From positions 132,616 to 168,881 of the forward strand of contig JH152693.1 of NCBI GenBank assembly GCA_000226015.1: a stretch of DNA of 36,266 nt, written 5' to 3'. This document shows, piece after piece, positions 19,401-31,400 of this stretch; within the stretch, counting starts at the first letter, position 1; the number at the start of each line of letters is the position of its first letter. The notes beneath the pieces are model-generated. The model saw only the letters and a program-made list of their open reading frames with translations, made no database searches and was not told the origin of the DNA. This stretch comes from Mnemiopsis leidyi (taxonomy: Eukaryota > Ctenophora > Tentaculata > Lobata > Bolinopsidae). The position numbers were made by a program, and so were the translations under genes.

Positions 19401-22400
19401 GATGTTACATATGTTACATATATGTTACATACGTTACATATTATGTTACATATGATGTTACATATGATGTTAGATATAGTTTTACTTACTCTCAGCTGTT
19501 GTGACGGTTGCGATGAGCAATCCGGAAATGGCACCCGGGGAATTGTCACTGTCCACCAACTCAAAACTAATGATTGCCGCTCTTGAAGTTTCGTTTCCTG
19601 GAATAGTATTCTTAACTTTTCTTTTGCGAAGAGAAAGTGTATCATGAATTTTTGTGACCATATTGGCACTCTAGAACACAACTGCGTTTCATTTTTAAAG
19701 ACGAATCCCAGTGTTTTGAGTTCCTTATTTTTAACGCCAATATAACACCGTACCATGCATATAATACACGAAAATGGCTGAAACTTAATTATTATCACAA
19801 ACCTCCGCAATCAAGGAAGATGTCCTCAGAATGAGAGCAATCATCTTCGGTAACGAAATTACAGTTCTCCCATCTGCCACCAGAACATCTGACCTCATCC
19901 AGGCTTATGTCGTAGTTTTCCTGCACCTCCCAAATGCTGCCCGAGCTGAAGGTGTAGCTTTGCGACGAATTGAATCCTAGTTCCCTGCAGATGGCCTCGG
20001 CAGAGAAACTGGTGAAGCCGTCGTCGCAAACAGTTCCTCCCTTGTAGAGTACAAGCCCGCTTCCTGAGCTGCTCGGTTCTCCCCTCTGGTCGACCAGCGC
20101 GAAAGAGTGTGTTTCATCGACCGCGTCGTCTTCTGAGATTTATTTCAAGTTATTTGTAATCTTTGTTGCTCAAACAAGCGTCCACGTCCTTATTACCACG
20201 TTGCCATGATTTTCCTTTAAGAGAACTTGGCGAGTAATTGTAAAAACATTTTCCGGTTAAAAGTTAAGTTGTTCCTTGAGAATCTTAAATATGAATTTCA
20301 AGCTTGATCAAATGATACCTGAACATGTTGCATTTTTGATGGCAGCAGACCAGTTAGTCCGCTCAGTAACATTGAGAGTGCTGACGATGAAGCATTCTCT
20401 GTGAGCCCAAAAAGCAGGACTGATGACAGCAGCCTGGCAGTTATCGTGCTCGTCACACCACTCTTTACACTCATCGTGACCTATAAAAGTCCTCTGCCGT
20501 ATGATTGCACTGTCAGGGAACCAGCCAGTGTCCTCTTGATATTCGCTGTAGCAAACTGAAAATTATGTCTCTTTGTAATCAACTTTTGTAGTCGAAACAT
20601 GTATTAAAATCGATGCTTTGTTTATGTATTTACATCGCCTTAATTTAAACTGGCTATTCATTGAATAGTTGCAGCGTCCAACCTTGAGTAAAAACTGGCC
20701 GCATTTTAAGATAAGGAACTCATCCAAACTAGTACAAACTTAAAAACGCCATAAAACTGGCCAAAGTTTCACCAAACAGCTTTACAAGCATTGCTTGACA
20801 AAGGCGCCTTTACAAATGAATGTAATAATTAGAAGTAAAGATAGTACCTTCAATTTCTCTGCATGCAAGGAAAACACCCTCACAAATAATTTTATGATTA
20901 GAAGTGAAGCCGGTACCTTCTATTTCTTTGCATGCGAGGAAAACATCCTCAAAAATTTGATGTTATAATTAATCTCGGAGGATATCAGTGACGCGAATCC
21001 CACTTTGGTGTAATGTCTATTCCATTCAGAATGAGTTTGAACTTGCATATCAGGTGATAATGAATTCTGCTTGGTACTCACCAGCTCCTTAAGATGTCCG
21101 TACACGGAATATTTCGGAAGTTGTACGAGTTAAATTTTTTTTTTTAATTAGAAGAAAAGACAGTACCTTGAATTTCTCTGCATGCGAGAAAAACATCCTC
21201 AGAATGACCACAGTTGTGTGACCTGGAGTAGGTACAGTTTGACCAGGAAGCGGAACTACATCTCACATCGTCCAGGGTTATCTCGTAATCTGACTTTATT
21301 GACCAAGCCTCCAATGTGGTCCATTTGGAGCCTCTAGAATCAAATCCCATCCAAGAGCAGATGGCGTCAGCAGCATTTTGATCAAAGTAGTCGTCACACA
21401 CAGTTCCACCGTTGTACAAGAGAAGTCCGGAGTTGCCAGTCTCTGCTCCTTCCTCGTCCACCAAGGTGAAGTAAGTGGCAGGTCCGTCTCTTGCACTGTC
21501 CTCATCTGAATAATGAATATAGGATGCCATCCATTAATTCTCAGTAGATTTCATTATTTGAGAGAGGAGTAAGCTTTGCGCCCGTGCTAACAAACGAACG
21601 AACACTAATGCTCTAATGTCAAGAAAAGTTGTACCTGAGCCGCATGAGATGAAGATATCTTCAGAATGCCCGCAATTATGTTCTTCTCTGTATGAGCAAT
21701 ATGACCAATCCTCCTGCTCGCACGAGACATCGTCGAGATTGATACTAAGGCTGCTTTGTAATGATTCATAGAAGCCTCCGCTCGTGTATGCTGAGGAGCC
21801 GATAAAACCCATTGCAATACAAATGGCATTCGCTTCAGTATCACCAAATCCATCGTCACAGACGGTACCACTGTTATATGTGAGAAGACCTCTGCGTCCG
21901 TCTTCGACAGCATTTCCGTATTTATCTAAGACTTTAAAACCTTGTGTACCTGAAAGGTTATTTTTTCGAGACGAAATATAAAAATTGATAAAACGATTCA
22001 TTTATTTTTTACAGGGCAATCAAAATTTATTGTATATAAGCAGTCACAGCAATTAATCTCAGGAATTATCGGGATATAATATAATACGTTTTGATTTATT
22101 GATTGATTGAAATTGACAACCCTAAGCTAAGGTAATGAGTATTTATCACACGGCACTAGATCTTAAACTTTTAAACGTAATAACTATTCTTAGGATTGAA
22201 ATATACAATAGGACGACTGACGCTCCTTCAACATTTATGATCTGCGTTAATTGGAATATAACTGCAAACTTGCATATATGGTTTTTCGGCGGTTACCTCT
22301 ACCAATTTATTCATGAATATATGAACATTTATATCCAAACTGGTTGCGCTGACTAACCGTTTGACCGCCTGTCGATGTCCACCTCCTCCCGTTCCGTCAC

Positions 22401-25400
22401 AGCCTCACATTCAAGGAAAACATCTTCGGAGTGGCCACAGTTATGCATGAGCGAGTAGGTGCAGTTAGACCAGTTTCCAGATGGACATGATACGTCGTCT
22501 AACTTAATATCATATCCAGCCTGAGATTCGTAAACACTTATACTGTCCCAATGAGATGCAGCGTTGTAGCCCATTTCACGGCAGATAGCAGTAGCTGCTG
22601 TGTCATCGAACCCGTCATCACACACGGTTCCTCCGTTGTACAAGAGCAGGCCCTTTCTTCCACCTTCCACTTGGATTCCCTCGTCGTCCACCACCTCGAA
22701 CAAAACTCTGTCTCCTGTTGGCATTTCCATGGCTTGTGTGGCCTCATTCATGGTTGCACTCTCCTCTGTGGGGGAGAGGCAAGTCAAGAAGATATCCTCA
22801 CTGTGTCCACAATTGTGTGACTCAGAGAAGAAGCAGGAAGCCCAGCCTCCCTCTCCGCCACTCTCTCCGTCACAGGACACATCATCCAATGTTATCTGGA
22901 AGTTAGTCGAGATATCGAAGTCGTTTGAACTATCGAAATCCACGGCATCACTGTACCCCAGCTCTTGGCAGATGATCCTGGCCTCTGTTGAACCAAAGCC
23001 ATCGTCACAGACTGTGCCTCCGTTGTAGAGAAGTAGACCCCTCCTTCCATCTTCTATGTCATTTCCATCTTCGTCCACCAAACGGAATACCGCATCATAT
23101 CCTGCCCAGTGTTGTGATTTGTTAAACTGCCACGGATTCAACTTTCAGATTGGTAATGGGGCCAAAATTAGTGTAAAATTGTGCGAAATAGCTTAACTGA
23201 AGAAATAACCAGTATTGTTAAGGCTAAAGAAACTACGTACCTTCCCTCAATTAAAATTATGTAATGTCACTGTTTAATTCATCACGTACCTTCCCCAGAA
23301 TGACACTCCAGGAACACATCCTCAGAATGCGAGCAGTCGTGAGTAGTCTGAAATTCGCATGAGGCCCAAGAATCGCTCGCACACTGAACCTCGTCCATTT
23401 TTATTTCCAAATCACTTTGAAGAGCAAAGGTATCATCGTTGCTCCATCGTGTTGCCCCTTCGTATCCCATCTCTTTACAGATTGCATCTGCAGCGTTGTC
23501 ATCAAAATCATCGTCACATACCGTTCCCTGGTTATAGAGCAGGAGTCCAAATTCTCCGGATCCCGCTGCTTCACCATCCGAATTGATCAACGTGAAAGGT
23601 GTAGCCTCAGTTTCTTCTGAAACAAAATTTGTCATTTACGGGTCGTTATTCGCTATTCGAATTTCAAATTCAAATGCAACTTCACTTTTTTCTTTATAAT
23701 AGTTAACTCTAAATATTTGTCCTAAGAAGGTTAGATATAACTAGAAAATACGAACAGTTAATTTTAGGGCGGCAGGACGCGCTATGAAAATACATTTTAA
23801 CCTACCTCCAACACAAGTCAGGAAGACATCTTCACTGTGTCCACAGTTGTGAGATGTAGAGTAAGAACAGGAATCCCAGTCATCATCACTACATTGAACA
23901 TCGTCTAGTGTGATATCGAGACTTGTTTGTCGTTCTCCATACGAGTAGGAACTTCCGCTCACCCACAAAAATGATCCCGAGTATCCCATCTCACGGCAGA
24001 TAGCGTCAGCTGAGTTTTCATTAAAACTGTCATCACATACAGTACCTCCATTGTACAAGAGCAGACCTCTCTCTCCGACACCAACTTCCTCCCCATTTGA
24101 GTCTACTAGACTGAACCCTTCAACTTCATCTTCCTCTTCTTGATCTGAATATGCTTTTATAACTTTTTTTGTGATTAACGGGTTTGAAATTCATTTCAAA
24201 AACTGCTAATCCCCCTGTAAAATCCTGGAATTGAATTTTTCGGGTCCCCCTCCTTCAAATGTTTATAGTATTATAGAATTAAAGCATATAATTAGTGCTT
24301 AGGCTAGATTAATTTTTCTAGTTTGCTTCCGTTGTAACAAATTGTATCCCGTATGTATTATAATTAGCTTCATGTCATTCCTTTCCTTGGCCTTGAGATT
24401 ATTTTTCGGAACGTCTGAATCGGTTATCATTTTGTTGAGCTTAATCACCTGAACATGTTGCATTTTTGATGGCAGCAGACCAGTTAGTCCGCTCAGTAAC
24501 ATTGAGAGTGCTGACGATGAAGCATTCTCTGTGAGCCCAAAAAGCAGGACTGATGACAGCAGCCTGGCAGTTATCGTGCTCGTCACACCACTCTTTACAC
24601 TCATCGTGACCTATAAAAGTCCTCTGCCGTATGATTGCACTGTCAGGGAACCAGCCAGTGTCCTCCTGATATTCGCTGTAGCAAACTGAAAGTTATCATA
24701 AATGATAATGATGAAGAAAAATTGATACTTTCATGAATTACTATGAAGTAAATAGTTTGAGGCTCTAATGTGGTAATTAAACGAAGATTTCATCCCTTTA
24801 TTATCTGTGTGTTTTCATCTTTTGAAGAGAAATTGAATTATACAATGCATTCAAAGATAGTTACATATTATGATTTAGAAGGAGGGGCTATGGAACCGAC
24901 TATTGTAGTACCTATACAAAGTATAACTATAAATTACACTACACTATGACACCCTAAAAAGGAAATTTCCCCACTGTAAATGCCGATGGTCAAAAAACTT
25001 GCCATGGCCATTGAAACCCCAGGATGCTCAAGGTAACAATTTACATTTTGCACACAAATTCTTCGAAAAATTTGATCAGATTTAATAGGTTGGCTTTATA
25101 AGTTCTGACCGTGGTAACTTTTAAATCCGATCATGTGCGTTGAGTGTCATATGATTTTCTTTCACATTAGGACGCATTAATGTGTTGTGCCCAATTGTTT
25201 GGCCATTTTTATTTCTGCGTCAAAATGGTTTAAACCGTAAATGACCAGTTAAACTGTTTGGGTGCACTGAAACCCGGAAACCTTTTGAACCACCAGAGTG
25301 TCCTCCACATGCACTTTTCCATAGCAACCAGGTGTTGGCTTCGAACTTGTGATTTTAGAATTTGTAGATCGATATTAAAATCTCGGGTGACCGACAACTT

Positions 25401-28400
25401 TACCTCCAAATTAGCGGTTCCACCACACTTAATTTACCGACAACTTTGCCACAAGTTCTGTTGACCAAGTGCAACTTAAACTTCACCCCAATTTCCCGAA
25501 CTAAATTGGAGAGAATGCTTGAGCTTTTTGTTCTGCGTCAAGTACATGAGACTCTATTTTATCACTTGTTTAATAATTGACCAATTGCACGCCGGCATAT
25601 AAAAAGTTTTTATATGCCGGTTCGCAATGAGTTTTGTCGGAGCGCAATAGGTCCTGTTATTGTAAAACGTCCTATATTGTTCACAGTAACTCACCTGATA
25701 ATGGGATGCAGGTTAAGAACACATCCTCGCTATGCCCACAATTGTGGGAACTCGTGTAACTGCAAGAATCCCAATCATTATCACTGCAAGCAACATTGTC
25801 GAGTGTGATCCTTCGATTCGATTGTTCGTCTGAGAAAAACATCCCGCTTTCCCACGCTGATGATCCGGAGTATCCCATTTCACGGCAGATAGCGTTAGCT
25901 GAGTCTTCACTAAAACTGTCATCACATACAGTACCTCCATTGTACAGGAGCAGACCTCTTTCGGTTCCAAAAATTTCTTCTCCATATCTGTCCACAAGAT
26001 GGAATCCCTCTATCGATTCTGATGAAGAGATTTTTAGCCTTGTAGGCCAACTACCTACAAATTAAAGACACGACAGTTTTACAAAAACAGCACTATTTCA
26101 GCACTACACAATACACGCCAAAGGTGACAACTGGATACACGGATCTAAAAATAACTTTACCTCCGAAACAGGTTAGGAAGACATCTTCACTGTGTCCACA
26201 GTTGTGTGATGTAGAGTAAGAACAGGAATCCCAGTCATCATCACTACATTGAACATCGTCTAGTGTGATATCGAGACTTGTTTGATTTTCTCCATACGAG
26301 TAAGAACTTCCGCTCACCCACGATGATGATCCCGAGTATCCCATCTCACGGCAGATAGCGTCAGCTGAGTTTTCGCTAAAACTGTCATCACATACAGTAC
26401 CTCCATTGTACAAGAGCAGACCTCGCTCTCCGACACCAACTTCCTCCCCATTTGAGTCTACTAGACTGAAACCGTCCGATCCGGTTTCTTCCTCCTCTTC
26501 TCCTTCTTCTTCTTCTTCTTCTTCTCCTTCTTCTTCTCCTTCTTCTTCTGCAGTTTTTTTTAAATTCACAATAGAAGATATTTTTTAGAATATATAACGT
26601 ACACTCTTATATAACTATACGTATAACTATTTACGTTCTGGCGTGTTAGCAAGCATCTTTAATAACTAAATGTAGTGATCATGTTTATAATCGACTATAC
26701 AGTTATAGGTTAACGGCTAATATGAATATATTAGCCTTTAACCTATAAAGTTACAAGCGTAGGAAAAGTCCGTTCATGTTTCTAGATTTTTTCATTTCAT
26801 AATTGCAAAATTGCCAGCACCGCGAGTTTTAGTGTTTTTTTTAAAGATCAGATGTTCGTGACCTAGTGTCTTATATAGACCATATCACATGATCATGATG
26901 ACCTGGTGTATGCCTTATAATACTAGTCTATTTTAAAACTGTATAATGGTTGTTAAATGGTCATTTGTCGTGAAAAGCTGTGGCTGTTCGGAAATAACGA
27001 ACTCACCTGAACCACAAGTCAAGAAGACATCTTCACTGTGTCCACAGTTGTGAGATGTAGAGTAAGAACAGGAATTCCAGTCATCATCACTACATTGAAC
27101 ATCGTCTAGTGTGATATCGAGACTTGTTTGTCTTTCTCCATACGAGTAGGAACTTCCGCTCACCCACGATAATGATCCCGAGTATCCCATCTCACGGCAG
27201 ATAGCGTTAGCTGAGTTTTCACTAAAACTGTCATCACATACAGTACCTCCATTGTACAGGAGCAGACCTCGCTCTCCAGTAGCCACATCATCTCCGCTGA
27301 CGTCTACGATCCGGAAACCAACTGCGCTTTGTTCTGTCGAAAGATTTTCGTGCTACTCAAAATAAGTAATTCAAGATGAAAAGAAGCTAAGAAAAAGGAA
27401 ATTTGAATGATGTACTCCCCTTCTTCTTCTCCCTTTCTCCCCCAATACCTCCCTACCTGCATCGCAATCAAGAATGACGTCTTCATAATGACTGCAATCG
27501 TGCCGATTTTTAAACTCGCAGGAATCCCAACCAATAGAGTCATTAGCACAGCGTACATCGTTGAGTTTGATATTATAACGATACGACTTGAATCGTTCCA
27601 AGCCATCCCCTCCTGAAGTCCATCGTACGTTAAATGAAGCATTAGTATACCCCAATTCTCTGCATATTACCCTGGCGTCTGTATCATCGAAGTTATCATC
27701 GCACACAGTCCCTCCCCTGTATAGCAGGAGACCTTCCTCCCCAGTCGGCACATCCTCGCCGGACCCATCCACCAGCCGGAACAGTGATCCGTCTGGGAGT
27801 TCTGTGGGTGGTGTAGTGGCTGGTGTTGTTGCTTCTGTAGTCGGTTGGGAATCTTGTGTCGTCGTGGAAGCTTCTTCTATATCTGTCGTAGGGGTTGAAT
27901 CTTTCGTACTCGTATTTGGAACTCGTTCGGTCGAAACTTCGTCCGCTTAAATTGGAAAATCTTAATTTAGTGCTTCAATATCAAGTACGATTGGAGAGTA
28001 TTAAAACAACATAATGCTTTAGTTATGCGATATATTATAAATTGACCAAAACCCAAAACTTGGGTGTAACTGTATGTGACCGCTTTTTAAAGACTCTAGA
28101 TTAAATCGATATCAAAGTATCGCAGCTAAATAAAAAATTCATAATATGAATAACGTTGCATCACTTTTTTCTTTGAATCAATCCGAACTGATTTATCTTG
28201 ATGTTTAGTGTATGGCTGAAAGCACGGTGTCAACCTACAGTTACACGGACCGCCCTTAACTGGCCGATGCCTGTTTACAAGCCATGTAGCAGGGGACCAG
28301 ATAAGGCTATACCGGTAAACGGGCATAGTTTAACACCGTGCTTCCGTCTTGGGACTTGTAAACAACTAGGAAATATTTCCTAGTGTTTGAAGTTCACGAG

Positions 28401-31400
28401 ACGAAAGCTGTGCAATTCAGCAAGATCCTAAGGATATATATAGCCGAAGGTTAATTCATATGTTTAAGTTCGCTGACAATTGCATCAAGTTTATCGTAAT
28501 GTCGATTATTTTCGTTTTGTTAAGTAATATTCAATTTAAAATAAAATCATGATCAAAATTTTGAGCGTAGATGGTTAAAAGAATTTCAGAATCTCAGATA
28601 AGAATATACAAGTTCAGAATAAGATCGAAGGTCTATAATATGTAATTTGGTTCTTAGGTTCTAGTAATACAGTAATCCTAAAAAAGTGCATTCACGTGAA
28701 ATAAGGATGGTTTGAGCCGATGTGTAAAGTTATAATATTTTTTCAACGGTTAGCAGTCAGGCATAACGACGACTTCAGCTTCGTTGCGGAACTAAAAAAT
28801 CTTCCAGAATTGAAAACAATTACTTGGATCACAGTCGAGCTCATCAGAACCATCAGGGCAATCGTCGTTCCCGTCGCAGATCCAGCTGATGTATATACAT
28901 TTACCGCTAGGACATCTGAACTCTTCATCTCTGCACTCGGGTGCTGCCGTAGTCGACTCAGACGGATTTGTTGTCACCGTTGTCATTATTTCCTCTGGAC
29001 GATGACGTGTTTCAAATGTTTATTTTCTGAGGTCTTGCCTTTGGCAGGCTGATCTATTGTACGTTGTCGTTATATTTTAAGTTTTTAGATGGAATGTCCT
29101 ACTTCACAAAAATTACGGAATTTAAGCCAGCCACCTATTAGTGTTTATAATCTTTTCTATCGGAAGTGTTTGAGAGGAGAATTATTCTGTAATAAGGTAA
29201 TAATAAAACTAAAAATGAGTTTGGATGGATAGAGATACTTACCTACTCGACAGATCAAGAATACATGTTACAGTCATCCCCCGATTTACCGGGCTTTTCG
29301 GGGGAAAGCAAAAATGCACGGTAAATCGGGGGATCCGGTAAATCGGGGGAGTGCCATTTGAGGCCGTAATTGGGTCTAAATTGTCTCTTATAAGTCTATA
29401 TACCGTCTTATGTGTATATATACCGTCTTTTTGTCATTGGAACAATGTTCAATAAGTAAAAAGTGTTAGTCCGACTGTTTTACATAGTTTTGACAACAAA
29501 ATTTAACAGTTGCCTTGGAAATAAAATAAATTTCGGGGGAAAGGAGTGAGGCCCGGTAAATCGGGGGATGACTGTATATAGATATCTAACTTCTCGACAG
29601 TATATACCTTGGGTACATGTCAGGAAGACATCTTCACTGTGTCCACAATTGTCTTCCCTTGAGTAGGTACAAGAATCCCAATCGGTTCGGCATACTATGT
29701 CGTCAAGTTTTATATCTAAACTTTCCTGCATATCGTGGAGCCATCCGCTTGTCCAATTTAGGGACCGAGCAAAACCTAATTCACGGCATATAACATCAGC
29801 TGTAAAGCTGGTAAAACCGTCGTCACAAACCGTCCCCCCGTTGTAAAGGAGCAGTCCCATAATTCCATCGGACACTTCTTCGTTATTGCTGTTCACCAAA
29901 CTGAATCCTTCTACTTCCTCTTCAGCTCCTTCTTCTCCGTCCACTGAAATACGTTGGGTTATTCCTTCATCAATTTTTTGGAAAGATCTAACGCAAATCA
30001 GGACAGAGTAAGGTTTTTAGGGGGCCGAGGGTCCACCTATTTTGACCAATGAGAAGCTAGAAAACAGTGCTACCTTGCTTCTGTTCAACTTCTAGGATTA
30101 ATTTTGTTATCCCTCCCCAAAGATACCTTTGACCGCTATAGAACCCAGAGTAATTATTTTCATTTATTGTGGCAACATGCCAGAATTCGCGAATTTATCA
30201 CAATATCAGCGATCATTCATTGCGATTACGCCAGGTAGTGTGTACCATACTTTTATCGCCCGAGACTTCGCTGCAATGGGCAGCTACTCATTTAACCCTC
30301 ACACCCAATTTCTCGAGCATTTGGCTGAGTCGACCGTGGGGCTGCATAGATCCAACGGAATCCTTAGCTGAGCATCAACGATGCTCACCCCATGGCCAGT
30401 GCCGCAGTTGGGAATCGAACTGCTAACCTTTCGATTAGCAGGTAGACGATTTAACCGACTGCGCCACTGAGCCATAAAACGTGCGATTGTAACCACTTTA
30501 TACTTCTTGGAATAGTATATATCTACTTTTTCGTCCCTTATCAATAAGATAGGGGGCTATCAAATTTTCGATAATTCTCCTGAGAACCGTTTTGAAAAGT
30601 GAATAATAATGCAAAATTGTGCCTAATATGGACTATGCAGTAAAAAGCGTGATTTGGCTTTTACTCTTCAATTCTTGAGAGCTTGAGATATTTAGATATT
30701 GACTAGACATCTGTCGTGTCACCCCAGCTGTAATGAGTATGACATCGCAGTTGAATAATACAAAAATACGGAATACCATACTATATTGGTATTGCAAGCT
30801 CTTGCATTTACTTCAATAAGTTCATTCGCATAAATTGCTCGTGTATTTATCTCATGAATACCACTCGCAAGCTCGTGGTATTGATATGGGAATTGAACTA
30901 TCAATAGTGGTATTACCGTATAATATCGCATTTGGTTTTGCCGCAAGTGATTATTGCATCAACAGAGAACGCTATTAATTTTAACCGCACTTAAACGTAC
31001 GATAAAATCAAACGTACTTAGTAATAATAGTTAACGCACTTTTCCCGAAAAATAACGTACGAACCAACTTAATAAGGTTATCAGCAATCGTACTACTACT
31101 AAACGATGTTAGTATATAATTATAAAATTCTACCTGAACCACAAGTCAGGAAGACATCTTCACTGTGTCCACAGTTGTGAGATGTAGAGTAAGAACAGGA
31201 ATTCCAGTCATCATCACTACATTGAACATCGTCTAGTGTGATATCGAGACTTGTTTGATTTTCTCCATACGAGTAGGAACTTCCGCTCACCCACGATAAT
31301 GATCCAGAGTATCCCATCTCACGGCAGATAGCGTTAGCTGAGTTTTCACTAAAACTGTCATCACATACAGTACCTCCATTGTACAAGAGCAGACCTCGCT

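Noticed and set aside
19352-19810. 152-codon minus-strand ORF
   Set aside because: It is in the wrong frame for exon 19, runs through both introns and the TTACATAT minisatellite, and has no domain; the short spliced exon in another frame restores an SRCR N-terminus.
22600-23028. 142-codon plus-strand ORF
   Set aside because: It is the antisense shadow of the double SRCR exon.
30394-30473. Functional tRNA gene (Ile-like loop)
   Set aside because: The acceptor and anticodon stems are imperfect, and it is attached to the same SINE core as copy 1.
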